A DNA stretch of 20,073 bases from Bacillota bacterium. GTDB taxonomy: Bacteria; Bacillota; Clostridia; Peptostreptococcales; Natronincolaceae. The notes below the pieces were generated by a model. That model was not told where the DNA came from, did no database searches, and was given only the letters and a program-made list of their open reading frames with translations. Positions 6,741 through 14,813 of the stretch are shown piece by piece; positions within the stretch are counted from its first letter, which is position 1, and each line of letters starts with the position of its first letter. The stretch covers positions 1-20,073 of the forward strand of contig JAEWHG010000005.1 in the NCBI GenBank assembly GCA_023387935.1. The letters are read 5' to 3'. The translations under genes were made by a program, and so were the position numbers.

Positions 6741-7799
6741 CTAGCTATTTTTTTTATGTCTAGGACACCAATCTCCATTTGTAAACCATTGACATGGTTT
6801 ACATCCTAAACATTCTATAATAGGCTCACTTTTCTCTATGTGCTTTACAAAATTATAATCTGCAAGCTGAGCTCTACCTATAGCAACTAAATCTACTAAG
6901 TTATGATCTATTAAATAATGAATTTGCTCAGAAGTTTTAATTGAGTTTACTGCAATTACAGGAATGTTTACATTGTCTTTTATTTTCGTTCCACCATATA
7001 CAATCCAATTGCAAGGAAAATCCTTTGGCTGTTCTGCATCTATTGGCGTATTATCAAACCCTGTAGAAATATGAAGATAATCCATCCCTAATAGTTCAAA
7101 CCTTTTGGCTATTTCAATACTGGTTTGTAAATCATTCTCATTGCTACCCATTCTAATACCAATTACAAAGTTGTCCTTAACTTTCGCTTTAATTCCATTA
7201 AAAATTTCAATAGCAAATCTAAGTCTATTGTCAAGACTTCCACCATATTCATCTCTTCTTTGGTTAACTTTAGTAGAAAAGAACTGTGTCATTAAGTATG
7301 AATGGGCACCATGAAGCTCTATTCCATCAAATCCAGCCTTCTCTGCTCTTACAGCAGCATTAATAAAATCATTCTCTATTTTATAAATTTCTTCTTTTGT
7401 CAAAGCTCTAGCTGATACTTTTCCATTATTATAATCTGATGACGTTATCGTGTCCTCTTTAATCTTTTTTGATGTTCTAAGTCCTGCATGGTGGAGCTGT
7501 ATCAACACCTTTGCACCATGCTTATGGCATACCTCAGCTATTTTACTTAATCCAGGTATAAAATCGTCTGACCAAATTCCCAACTGATCCTCAGATAATC
7601 TACCATCTTCACTAACACATGTTGCCTCTACGATTATTAAACCTGCTCCACCTTTAGCTATTGACTCGTAGTGGTTTATATTTTTCTCAGAAACAAAATT
7701 ATTTTCATCTGAAAATGTGAATGCTACCATTGGAGGTAATACAATTCTATTCTTTATTTCTAAATCTCTAATTTTATAAGGTGTAAAAAGCTTACTCAT
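6741..7799 (-). CDS. NADH:flavin oxidoreductase, old yellow enzyme family, barrel only
   Basis: A 352-residue FMN-dependent TIM-barrel oxidoreductase related to old yellow enzyme and the N-terminal half of 2,4-dienoyl-CoA reductase. Visible motifs are the N-terminal LFTPYKIRDLEIKNRIVLPPM, QLHHAG at 101-106, ELHGAHSYLMTQF from 161 with the substrate-binding His163 and His166, RRDEYGGSLDNR at 181-192 and AIGRAQLAD at 307-314 for the FMN phosphate. The C-terminus keeps a CxxCxxC...C group (330, 333, 336, 345) like the [4Fe-4S] site of dienoyl-CoA reductases, but the protein ends there without the FAD/NAD domain. The ATG at 7799 is favoured over an in-frame GTG at 7808, since AAAGG lies 10 bases before the ATG. 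The substrate is unknown. Confidence 0.88.
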   Translation of the reverse strand: MSKLFTPYKIRDLEIKNRIVLPPMVAFTFSDENNFVSEKNINHYESIAKGGAGLIIVEATCVSEDGRLSEDQLGIWSDDFIPGLSKIAEVCHKHGAKVLIQLHHAGLRTSKKIKEDTITSSDYNNGKVSARALTKEEIYKIENDFINAAVRAEKAGFDGIELHGAHSYLMTQFFSTKVNQRRDEYGGSLDNRLRFAIEIFNGIKAKVKDNFVIGIRMGSNENDLQTSIEIAKRFELLGMDYLHISTGFDNTPIDAEQPKDFPCNWIVYGGTKIKDNVNIPVIAVNSIKTSEQIHYLIDHNLVDLVAIGRAQLADYNFVKHIEKSEPIIECLGCKPCQWFTNGDWCPRHKKNS

Positions 7800-7835
7800 T
7801 GTTATCACTACCTTTCAGTTATTTCAAATTATTTT

Positions 7836-8165
7836 CTACCTAATCATAAAACCATCAAGAATACTTTCAATACTACTAGCAAAATTATCTGCTGCTCCCC
7901 AATCAAAATTAAAAAATAATCCTTCAGAGCTACCAGTGGCTATTGATCTAACGTCCGTATCACCATTTACATTATCAATAATTACAATTAAAGCAGCTCT
8001 ATTATTTGCTCTAAAGTAGTATTTTTCATATATTAACGTTGCCACATATCGCCCGTCTCCTAAATCTATTAGTTCTTCGTGGACCAAATCTGCACTTTGT
8101 CTTTGTTTAATTATATCCATTGCTTCAACTGGGCTTATATCTACTTTAAAATTATATTTACTCAT
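7836..8165 (-). CDS. Conserved hypothetical protein, possibly DUF6054 family
   Basis: A 109-residue acidic soluble protein without signal peptide, membrane segment or cysteines. The layout suggests an alpha/beta fold: a first strand (YNFKVDIS), a helix (VEAMDIIKQRQSADLV), several strands with VATLIYEKYYFR and AALIVIIDN, a GSSEGLFFNFDWGAA loop and a final helix (NFASSIESILDGF). I associate the opening MSKYNFKVDISPVEAMDII with small clostridial proteins annotated DUF6054, from memory and with moderate certainty. The ATG has an AGGGGGA ribosome site. It lies 36 bases upstream of the flavin oxidoreductase on the same strand, so both are probably one operon. No function is proposed. Confidence 0.7.
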   Translation of the reverse strand: MSKYNFKVDISPVEAMDIIKQRQSADLVHEELIDLGDGRYVATLIYEKYYFRANNRAALIVIIDNVNGDTDVRSIATGSSEGLFFNFDWGAADNFASSIESILDGFMIR

Positions 8166-8214
8166 ATAATTCCCCCTATTTTTTATATTTGCAAGTTTTA
8201 AATTTTCCTTCTAC

Positions 8215-8254
8215 TTAAAAAATACCGCAAATTCATTTCTAAAGATACGGTATT
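8215..8254 (-). terminator. Leader hairpin with T-run: terminator or attenuator
   Basis: AATACCG (8221-8227) and CGGTATT (8248-8254) form a 7-base perfect stem with a 20-base loop. Read on the minus strand it is followed by TTTTTTAAG, which is terminator-like. It lies about 50 bases before the ATG of the 109-residue protein and over 200 bases after the anti-sigma stop codon. It may end read-through from the sigma operon or attenuate the next one. Confidence 0.5.
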
Positions 8255-8332
8255 GGATAAAATTATACTACTTACATCAAAAATAGTGTTTTTCAAAAAT
8301 AAATTTATTTTTCTATTCTTCCTTTTATAATG

Positions 8333-8341
8333 ATTATATCA
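8333..8341 (-). promoter_or_regulatory. Extended -10 promoter candidate upstream of leader hairpin
   Basis: The minus strand reads TGATATAAT, an extended -10 box without a clear -35. A further TATAAT lies at 8262-8267, also without a good -35. If either is used, the leader of the 109-residue protein and oxidoreductase operon includes the terminator-like hairpin. Apart from these signals the 307-base stretch 8166-8472 shows nothing recognisable. Confidence 0.35.
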
Positions 8342-8447
8342 CATAGTTATTTACATTTTTTAGAATTCTTTTAATTTTTGAGTATTCCCTATGGCAACAA
8401 TTTCTTAATTTGAATTAATCACTATCATTAAATTCTGTATAGACATA

Positions 8448-8474
8448 AAGTATCAGTTTATTTAAACCATACTT
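8448..8474 (-). other. Stem-loop at the anti-sigma stop codon
   Basis: AAGTAT pairs with ATACTT and inside it GTTTA pairs with TAAAC, with small asymmetric bulges. It overlaps the stop codon of the anti-sigma gene. There is no T-run after it, so termination here is doubtful. Confidence 0.3.
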
Positions 8475-9816
8475 ATTTTCTGAGGTCTATTACTTGCCCA
8501 TCAATAGTTACTGATTCAACTTTTGAAATATCTAGAGGCGTGTGAAATAAGAATTTTAACCTAAATTCATCATTTTCCATATAACTTCTTGATTCATAAA
8601 AAGTTTTTCCACTTCCATCAGTCATAGTAATACTAGGGTTTCTCCCTTGCAGGTCCTCAATTTTTCCTTTCCCTACTAAGGTAACCCCCATTGGCGATAC
8701 AGAAACACTATTGATTTCCCATGTATCGGATTTGATGCTACAATCAGTTTGTTTCTCTTCAACAGATTGAAGTTTAAATGCAGCCTTCCAGTTACCTTCT
8801 ATATAATTGCCATTAAAGAAAAAATCGCCTTTAAGCTTTATTTCGTCCATATTTATATTTTTCATATCAAAAATATATTCGACATAATCATTTCCATACT
8901 CTGTGTTTCCCAGCTCATCTGTTCCAAAATAAATATTAGCCGACTTATTATCAATCTTATTACCTAATGAGTCTACAAAATATAAAAACCCATGATCATC
9001 AATACCATTACCTGTCCATTTTGTCTGAATATGAAGATATTCATCTATGTATCCCATGTTTGAAATGTGCATAAAATCTATATTAGGTAAGCTCATATTC
9101 ATTTCATCTGTCTTTAATAGATCTATTACACCTTTCTCCTCAAATTCTCCATATAACTCTCCACCGCCACCTGAAATATGATTCATATCAAGAGAAACTC
9201 TTTGAGAAGCATTCGTTTCTTGTACATCTAAGAGATTAACTCCAGTGTCAACTCCATCAAATATGATCTTATCACTTAAAAATGAACTGATGCTAAAGCT
9301 GACTTTTTTACCATTTAATTTTTTGCCACCATTGGCTTCCATGCGCAATGTTGCAGTTTTTGTTGTTTCGTCGTAGTTAACAACTTGAATATTAAACATT
9401 CTAGCTCCACTAAGAGAATAATTATAAATTTCTATAGTTTCATCAATTCTGTTGCCTACTAAATCCTGCATTGTAAAGTAAACAGCTGCCATTTCATCAT
9501 CATGAATAGCTCCCACTACTTCCACTTTAATTCCATTATCTTCACTGATAGCTCCTATAGGTTGAAGTAATAATGCTATTTCTGGGCTTACTAATGATAT
9601 CAGATTATTAAAGCTATCCATAGTGGCAGCAGCTACTCCAGCAGATAGAATTATGAATAAAGATATTGATAAGATAACAAGTCTCGGTTTACTTAAATAA
9701 ATACGAGAACTTTTCTTTTTAATCTTCTTTTCTATTCCAAAATTAATATCGTATTTAGGTGTATGTATTTTATCGAGTGCAGTCTTTATAATCTTTTCAT
9801 CACAATCATATTTCAT
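8473..9816 (-). CDS. Membrane-anchored anti-sigma factor, DUF4179-like
   Basis: A 447-residue protein encoded directly behind an ECF sigma factor and overlapping it by four bases (ATGA). The N-terminal 44 residues are charged and cytosolic (IKKKSSRIYLSKPR), followed by one membrane helix at about 46-65 (LVILSISLFIILSAGVAAAT). The remaining 380 residues form an extracellular, strand-rich region. This is the layout of the DUF4179 anti-sigma proteins common in Firmicutes, although the N-terminal part lacks the HxxxCxxC zinc motif of classical anti-sigma domains. It is expected to hold the sigma factor inactive at the membrane until an outside signal acts on the large domain. The signal is unknown. 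Function follows from gene order and topology. Confidence 0.8.
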   Translation of the reverse strand: MKYDCDEKIIKTALDKIHTPKYDINFGIEKKIKKKSSRIYLSKPRLVILSISLFIILSAGVAAATMDSFNNLISLVSPEIALLLQPIGAISEDNGIKVEVVGAIHDDEMAAVYFTMQDLVGNRIDETIEIYNYSLSGARMFNIQVVNYDETTKTATLRMEANGGKKLNGKKVSFSISSFLSDKIIFDGVDTGVNLLDVQETNASQRVSLDMNHISGGGGELYGEFEEKGVIDLLKTDEMNMSLPNIDFMHISNMGYIDEYLHIQTKWTGNGIDDHGFLYFVDSLGNKIDNKSANIYFGTDELGNTEYGNDYVEYIFDMKNINMDEIKLKGDFFFNGNYIEGNWKAAFKLQSVEEKQTDCSIKSDTWEINSVSVSPMGVTLVGKGKIEDLQGRNPSITMTDGSGKTFYESRSYMENDEFRLKFLFHTPLDISKVESVTIDGQVIDLRK

Positions 9817-10343
9817 TTCATATCCTCCAATCTTCTATAATAAGAATTAGTTTCTTTCAAGTTCTTAGATAGCTTCTTTTTAGCTCTCTCATACCGCTTA
9901 CGCAATGTAGTAGAAGAAACTTGATAAATACTTTCCAACTCTTCGTAGGTCTTTTCATCAATAACCCTGCTAAACACTAATGCTCTCTCTTCTGGAGATA
10001 GTTCCAAAAGAGCTAGTTTCAAGTCTTCACCTATGAAATTTGAATCCTCTTTCTTTTGTTTTTGCGGTATAAAGAACAATAGTTTTTTCTTTCTTAAGGA
10101 ATCGATGCAAGTGTTATATGCAATACGATACAGCCAAGCAGATAATGAAGTACCTACTTTAAAACTTTTTCTCCTATTATATGCCTTAATAAATGTTGTT
10201 TGAACAGCATCCTGTGCTTCGAAATAATCACATAATATATTATGGCAATATCTAAGAAGAGGTTGACCATATATCTCTATAGCTAGGCTTAGCTCATATT
10301 CTCCACCTGCTGAAAACGTATAATCTAAATCATTTTCCTCCAT
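9813..10343 (-). CDS. ECF-type RNA polymerase sigma factor
   Basis: A 176-residue sigma-70 family protein of the extracytoplasmic function group. Region 2 spans about 20-88, with the core-binding and -10 reading segment (AQDAVQTTFIKAY...AWLYRIAYNTCIDSLRK), and region 4 spans about 113-163, with a helix-turn-helix (TYEELESIYQVSSTTLRKRYERAKKKL). Regions 1 and 3 are absent, as expected for the group. The ATG at 10343 has an AAAGGAGAG ribosome site. The anti-sigma gene overlaps its stop codon, so the pair is translationally coupled. It probably drives its own operon and a small regulon in response to an envelope stress. The exact ECF subgroup cannot be settled by eye. Confidence 0.93.
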   Translation of the reverse strand: MEENDLDYTFSAGGEYELSLAIEIYGQPLLRYCHNILCDYFEAQDAVQTTFIKAYNRRKSFKVGTSLSAWLYRIAYNTCIDSLRKKKLLFFIPQKQKKEDSNFIGEDLKLALLELSPEERALVFSRVIDEKTYEELESIYQVSSTTLRKRYERAKKKLSKNLKETNSYYRRLEDMK

Positions 10344-10387
10344 TCAATCTCTCCTTTCTTCAGATTTTATAATTACTTTTCACTTCT

Positions 10388-10415
10388 ATAACGTAACCTG
10401 TTGCCGTTTTGTGAC
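10388..10415 (-). promoter_or_regulatory. Candidate autoregulatory ECF promoter
   Basis: On the minus strand GTCACA (10410-10415) is followed after 16 bases by CGTTAT (10388-10393), with a -10 of the CGT type often recognised by ECF factors. It is 45 bases before the sigma ATG. A housekeeping promoter is not obvious here. Tentative. Confidence 0.3.
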
Positions 10416-10464
10416 TCAATATTTAACTTTTTTAGATTTATTTTCATAGCAACTTTACTCTGTT

Positions 10465-10522
10465 AAATTATACAAAAGTCATGTATAAAAGAAGTTCCAT
10501 TCTTCCTTTACACATGACTTTT
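10465..10522 (-). terminator. Rho-independent terminator of nfo
   Basis: A 21-base stem (10474-10494 with 10502-10522) around a 7-base loop. The two imperfect positions are G-U pairs when read on the minus strand, so the minus-strand RNA folds best. The stem ends in GACTTTTGTATAATTT. It lies 80 bases downstream of the endonuclease IV stop codon and just upstream of the sigma promoter. Confidence 0.75.
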
Positions 10523-10601
10523 CATAGTTCAAAATTACAAATATTGATTTTAAGCCCTACTTAATTGTATAATAATCTTCTACTCAACACAATATATCCT
10601 A

Positions 10602-11435
10602 TTAATCTATAAATGCCTCTCTAAGCATCTTAATTTCTTCGCCATGACCCTCTAAATCATTTGGTGTTTCTAAGAAAAATGGTAAATGCTTTAATTTAGG
10701 ATGATTTATTATTCGTGTTATCCCTTCTTTCCCAATAGAACCCTCACCAATTTTCGCATGACGGTCTTTATGACTTGCAAATGGATTTTTGCTATCATTT
10801 AAATGAATCGCATATAACTTATCTAGTCCTATAATTCTATCAAACTCCTTTATAACACCTTCTAAGTTATTAACAATATCGTAACCTGCATCATATACAT
10901 GACATGTATCAAGGCAAACTCCTATTTTATTTGAAAGCTTAATTCCATCAATAATTTGTTTTAGCTCCTCAAAATTTCTACCAATTTCAGTTCCCTTGCC
11001 AGACATTGTTTCAAGAAGCACAGTCGTAGTCTGATCTGGTTTTAATACATCGTTGAGCATATTCACAATATATTCTATTCCAACTTCCACTCCCTGTTTT
11101 AGATGATTCCCTGGATGAAAGTTATAAAGATTATTTGGCAAATGCTCCATCCTCGCTAAATCATCTACAAAAACCTCCATTGCAAATTCTCTTGTTCTCT
11201 CATCAGCAGAACAAGGATTTAAAGTATAAGGCGCATGTGCAAGAAGCTTACTAAATTTATTTTCGTCTGCTAGCTTTAATAATGCTTCTACATCTTTTAA
11301 ATCCATTGCTTTAGCTTTGCTACCCCTTGGATTACGAGTAAAAAACTGAAATGTATTTGCATTTATTTTAAGCGCATCCTTTCCCATTGCCTTATATCCC
11401 TTTGATGACGATAAGTGACAGCCTATATTTAACAT
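10602..11435 (-). CDS. nfo: Deoxyribonuclease IV (AP endonuclease)
   Basis: A 277-residue xylose-isomerase-like TIM barrel enzyme that cuts DNA 5' to abasic sites in base excision repair. All nine metal ligands of the trinuclear zinc site are identifiable: His67, His107, Glu142, Asp176, His179, His211, Asp224, His226 and Glu256, in the motifs AHAPY, NFHPG, LLET, CLDTCHV, HLND, DRHAKIG and LETP. The ATG at 11435 is chosen because GGAGG lies 8 bases upstream; a TTG at 11450 in frame falls within that ribosome site. Monocistronic, between the polyamine operon terminator and its own terminator. Confidence 0.96.
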   Translation of the reverse strand: MLNIGCHLSSSKGYKAMGKDALKINANTFQFFTRNPRGSKAKAMDLKDVEALLKLADENKFSKLLAHAPYTLNPCSADERTREFAMEVFVDDLARMEHLPNNLYNFHPGNHLKQGVEVGIEYIVNMLNDVLKPDQTTTVLLETMSGKGTEIGRNFEELKQIIDGIKLSNKIGVCLDTCHVYDAGYDIVNNLEGVIKEFDRIIGLDKLYAIHLNDSKNPFASHKDRHAKIGEGSIGKEGITRIINHPKLKHLPFFLETPNDLEGHGEEIKMLREAFID

Positions 11436-11469
11436 AACGATTTCCTCCAATAAGTAGTTATAAAAGTAT

Positions 11470-11497
11470 CGATTAATCTATCTTGATTAGAAGTCAA
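11470..11497 (-). promoter_or_regulatory. Possible nfo promoter with small dyad
   Basis: The minus strand has TTGACT (11492-11497), a 16-base spacer and a weak TAATCG (11470-11475). The spacer and -10 contain the dyad TAATC-N6-GATTA (about 11473-11488). The -35 is good, the -10 is poor. Confidence 0.3.
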
Positions 11498-11560
11498 GCG
11501 AGCAATACTGTTATATTTGTATGAATACTATTACTCTTACCCTTGTATTTTGATTTTATA

Positions 11561-11592
11561 ACACAATAAAAATAAAGGGCATTTCTGCCCTT
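11561..11592 (-). terminator. Rho-independent terminator of the spe operon
   Basis: AAGGGCA (11575-11581) and TGCCCTT (11586-11592) form a 7-base GC-rich stem with a 4-base loop. On the minus strand it is followed by TATTTTTATTG. It lies 55 bases after the speB stop codon. Confidence 0.8.
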
Positions 11593-11646
11593 AAACATTT
11601 ACATCTATTATTGCTTTTTTCTGTATATCCAATATTGTGCCCTAGA

Positions 11647-12501
11647 TTATCTATGAATCTGCAGTAGTAGCTCTCGAAGCAACTTGCATGCCAAAGCTGT
11701 TGAAGCTCCGCTCTGATCATAAATTGGAGATAACTCATTTATATCAAAACCAACAATATTTAACTTAGATATAGTATTAATAGCTGAAAGCAACTCTTTA
11801 AAGCTTACGCCTCCTGCCTCCGGTGTTCCTGTCCCAGGAAATGCAGATGGATCTAATACATCAAGATCTATGGATAAATATACTGGTTTATTAGAAAGCT
11901 TTTTTGCAACCTCTTCAATTCCTGTGAAATCAAATTTATTTAGACAAACATGATCTTTTGCCCAAAGAAATTCTTCTTTTTCTCCACTTCTAATGCCAAA
12001 TTGAAAGATTTTATGGTCTCCAACAATTTCCCAGCATCTTCTCATAACTGTTGCATGAGATAGCTTCTCGTCCATGTAATGCTCTCTTAAATCAGTATGT
12101 GCATCGAAGGTAATGATGTGTAGGTCCTCATATTGCTTAGCAACAGCTCTTATTGCACCTAAAGTTACTAAATGCTCTCCACCGATCATACAAGGAATTT
12201 TGTTATCTTCTAAGATTTTCCCTGTATATTCTTCAATAGCGTCTAAAACCTTAGCAGTATTACCAAAACCAAGCTCTAAATCTCCTCCATCAAAAACAGA
12301 GATATCCATTAAATCTAAGTCAAGGTAAGGGCTGTAGGTTTCGATGCCAAAGCTTTCATTTCGCATTGCAGCACTTGCAAAGCGTGTTCCAGGTCTGTAT
12401 GATGTAGTTCCATCGAATGGTGCTCCAAATATTACTATTTTACTATCCTCATACTCACTATCACAACCAATAAATGAATGGATATTTTTATTCATCTTCA
12501 T
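11647..12501 (-). CDS. speB: Agmatinase (agmatine ureohydrolase)
   Basis: A 284-residue ureohydrolase with a binuclear manganese site. The ligands are visible: His110 in GGEH, Asp133, His135 and Asp137 in FDAHTD, and Asp212 and Asp214 in SIDLDVLDPS. The segment PGTGTPEAGG that follows is the usual substrate-side loop. It converts agmatine to putrescine and urea, and lies last in an operon with arginine decarboxylase and spermidine synthase, which settles agmatine over arginine or formiminoglutamate. Its ATG overlaps the end of speE by 14 bases and uses an AAGGAG site inside speE. An ATG six bases further in is an alternative start. Confidence 0.94.
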   Translation of the reverse strand: MKMNKNIHSFIGCDSEYEDSKIVIFGAPFDGTTSYRPGTRFASAAMRNESFGIETYSPYLDLDLMDISVFDGGDLELGFGNTAKVLDAIEEYTGKILEDNKIPCMIGGEHLVTLGAIRAVAKQYEDLHIITFDAHTDLREHYMDEKLSHATVMRRCWEIVGDHKIFQFGIRSGEKEEFLWAKDHVCLNKFDFTGIEEVAKKLSNKPVYLSIDLDVLDPSAFPGTGTPEAGGVSFKELLSAINTISKLNIVGFDINELSPIYDQSGASTALACKLLRELLLQIHR

Positions 12502-13342
12502 TTTCTAATAGCTCCTTAACATAGTTTGGAATAGCAAAGCAGCCTTTATGAAGATCTGTATTATAATATTTAGTTTCAAGCCCTAAGTTGTTCCATGCAT
12601 CTTCATTCATATCATTAAGTGGATCATACTTCTTAGAAGCAAATCCAAATAACCAATGACCAGATGGATAGGTAGGAATATGAGCTTGATAAACCTTGCA
12701 AATTGGGAAGAATTCTTTTATTCTTTGGTGCGCTCTCTTCATTGATTTTGCATAAGAAGAATAATATGGGCTTTCGTGTTGATTTACTAGAATACCATCT
12801 TCCTTCAAAGCGTTGAAGCAATTCCCATAAAACTCCTTTGTAAAAAGACCTTCTCCAGGGCCAAATGGATCAGTTGAATCTACAATAATTAAATCGTACT
12901 CGCTTACCTTTGTACGAACAAACTTTAACCCATCTTCAAAGTAAAGATGAACTCTTGGATCATCCAGCTTACAAGCTGTTTGTGGTAAATATTCTCTACA
13001 AATATCAACTACTAGCTTGTCAATTTCAACCATATCTATAGTTTCTATGCCATCATATCTTGTTAACTCACGAACTGTTCCACCATCTCCAGCACCAATA
13101 ACAAGAACTTTCTTTATATTTGGGTTTGTTGCCATTGGAATATGTGTTATCATATCGTGATATATAAATTCATCTTTTTCTGTTACCATCATAAGGCCAT
13201 CCAGTGTAAAGAATTTACCGAATTCCTTTGATTCGAAAACATCAATTCTTTGAAATTCACTTTGTCCGCTATATAATAATTTATCAACCTTTATAGAAAA
13301 TCTTACATTTTCTGTATGTTGCTCTGTATACCATAGTTCCAC
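12488..13342 (-). CDS. speE: Spermidine synthase (polyamine aminopropyltransferase)
   Basis: A 284-residue Rossmann-fold enzyme that moves the aminopropyl group from decarboxylated S-adenosylmethionine to putrescine, giving spermidine and methylthioadenosine. Visible are LDGLMMVTEKDEFIYHDM (48-64), the nucleotide loop GAGDGG at 83-88, the acidic residue Glu106 in MVEID, and the catalytic DSTDPFGP at 155-162 with Asp155 and Asp158. The start is a GTG placed directly after the speA stop codon, with GGAGGG 7 bases upstream. No in-frame ATG gives a full N-terminus. A GTG start together with direct abutment implies translation coupled to speA. Confidence 0.95.
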   Translation of the reverse strand: MELWYTEQHTENVRFSIKVDKLLYSGQSEFQRIDVFESKEFGKFFTLDGLMMVTEKDEFIYHDMITHIPMATNPNIKKVLVIGAGDGGTVRELTRYDGIETIDMVEIDKLVVDICREYLPQTACKLDDPRVHLYFEDGLKFVRTKVSEYDLIIVDSTDPFGPGEGLFTKEFYGNCFNALKEDGILVNQHESPYYSSYAKSMKRAHQRIKEFFPICKVYQAHIPTYPSGHWLFGFASKKYDPLNDMNEDAWNNLGLETKYYNTDLHKGCFAIPNYVKELLENEDE

Positions 13343-14797
13343 TTATTTTCCCTCCACTACATTAATATTTTCTATAGTCATATCCTTTGGTCCTGTTAAT
13401 AAACATCCTTTTTCCTTTGCGTAGAAAATATAGTCTATAATTTCTGTAGTAATTCTCTCTCCAGGAGCTAAAATAGGAATTCCAGGTGGATAAGCCATAA
13501 CAAATTCTCCACTAATCATACCTGCACTTTGCTCAACAGGAACTGAGGTTTTATTGCTATAGAAGGCCTTTTGAGGAGTTAAGACAACTTCAGGATTAAT
13601 ATATTCATGGTCAAACATTCCTGCCTTATCCTTTGAATATAATCGCTTAATCTCAGATAGAGAAGAAATAAGCCTTTCAATTTCTAATTGTCTGTCCCCA
13701 GCAGAAATAATAGCCAGTATATTCCCAATGTCTCCAAATTCAATTTGAATACCATATTCATCTCGTAGAATATCGTATACCTCAATACCTGCAAGTCCTA
13801 TATCTCTCGTATAAATAGAAAGCTTTGTAGTGTCAAAGTCAAACACAGTATCCCCGTTTATAAGTTCTTTGGAATATGCATTATATCCACCAATATTGTT
13901 GATCTCTGCTCTCGCATATTCTGCAAGCTCTACAGTTTTTTTGAAAATTTCTTTCCCTCTAAGGGATAAGTTTTTTCTAGCAAGATCCAGAGAAGACAGT
14001 AATAAATAAGAACCACTTGTAGTTTGAGTTAAATTTATAATCTGTCTTACATAACTAGAATCTACATTTTTATTACAAACTAAAAATGAACTTTGAGTTA
14101 GGGATCCACCTGTCTTATGCATACTGATTGCGGCCATGTCTGCATTAGCTTTCATTGCTGATATTGGCATATTTTCACCAAAATAAAAATGTGTTCCGTG
14201 TGCTTCATCTACCAAAACAAGCATATTGTACTTATGAGCAAGCTCTACAATTTCTTTAAGATTGGAACAAATGCCATAGTAAGTCGGATTATTAACGAGT
14301 ACAGCCTTAGCATCTTTATTTTGTAAAATAGCATTTTTTACATCTTCAACAGACATACCCAGCGCTATTCCTAAGTTTTTGTCAACACCAGGGTTAACAT
14401 ATATAGGAATTGCTCCACATACTACAAGTGCATTAATTGCGCTTCTATGAACATTCCTCGGCATTATAATTTTATCTCCTGGTTTACAGGTAGACATTAT
14501 CATAGCTTGTACTGCAGCTGTAGTTCCATTCACTATAAAAAATGCACTTTCAGCACAAAAAGCTTCCGCTGCAAGTATTTCTGCATCTCTAATAACAGAA
14601 GTCGGATGACAAAGGTTATCCAAAGGCTTCATAGAATTAACATCAACCTTAAGACAATGCTCTCCTAAGAACTCTGTAAGTTCCTTATTACCTCTTCCAC
14701 CTTTATGACCTGGTACGTCAAAGGGAACCACTCTATTACCTTTATGTGTAACAAGAGCTTCATGTATAGGTGAATTTTGTTGCGAAAGCTTTTTCAT
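13343..14797 (-). CDS. speA: Arginine decarboxylase, fold type I (Orn/Lys/Arg family)
   Basis: A 484-residue PLP enzyme of the Orn/Lys/Arg decarboxylase family, the short form without the N-terminal wing domain, like the Bacillus SpeA. The PLP lysine is Lys228 in SMHKTGGSLTQ, with Asp197 and His200 in the VDEAHG segment and the N-terminal PGHKGG at 29-34. It is the step that forms agmatine from arginine. Arginine as substrate is inferred mainly from the agmatinase in the same operon; family members acting on lysine or ornithine look very similar. The ATG has an AGGGGGGGA ribosome site and lies 16 bases after speD. Confidence 0.9.
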   Translation of the reverse strand: MKKLSQQNSPIHEALVTHKGNRVVPFDVPGHKGGRGNKELTEFLGEHCLKVDVNSMKPLDNLCHPTSVIRDAEILAAEAFCAESAFFIVNGTTAAVQAMIMSTCKPGDKIIMPRNVHRSAINALVVCGAIPIYVNPGVDKNLGIALGMSVEDVKNAILQNKDAKAVLVNNPTYYGICSNLKEIVELAHKYNMLVLVDEAHGTHFYFGENMPISAMKANADMAAISMHKTGGSLTQSSFLVCNKNVDSSYVRQIINLTQTTSGSYLLLSSLDLARKNLSLRGKEIFKKTVELAEYARAEINNIGGYNAYSKELINGDTVFDFDTTKLSIYTRDIGLAGIEVYDILRDEYGIQIEFGDIGNILAIISAGDRQLEIERLISSLSEIKRLYSKDKAGMFDHEYINPEVVLTPQKAFYSNKTSVPVEQSAGMISGEFVMAYPPGIPILAPGERITTEIIDYIFYAKEKGCLLTGPKDMTIENINVVEGK

Positions 14798-14813
14798 CTT
14801 AATCCCCCCCTGA

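Noticed and set aside
11556..11738. Minus-strand 60-residue frame overlapping the 3' end of speB
   Set aside because: Out of frame with speB, lies over the speB end and its terminator, and has no family-like features.
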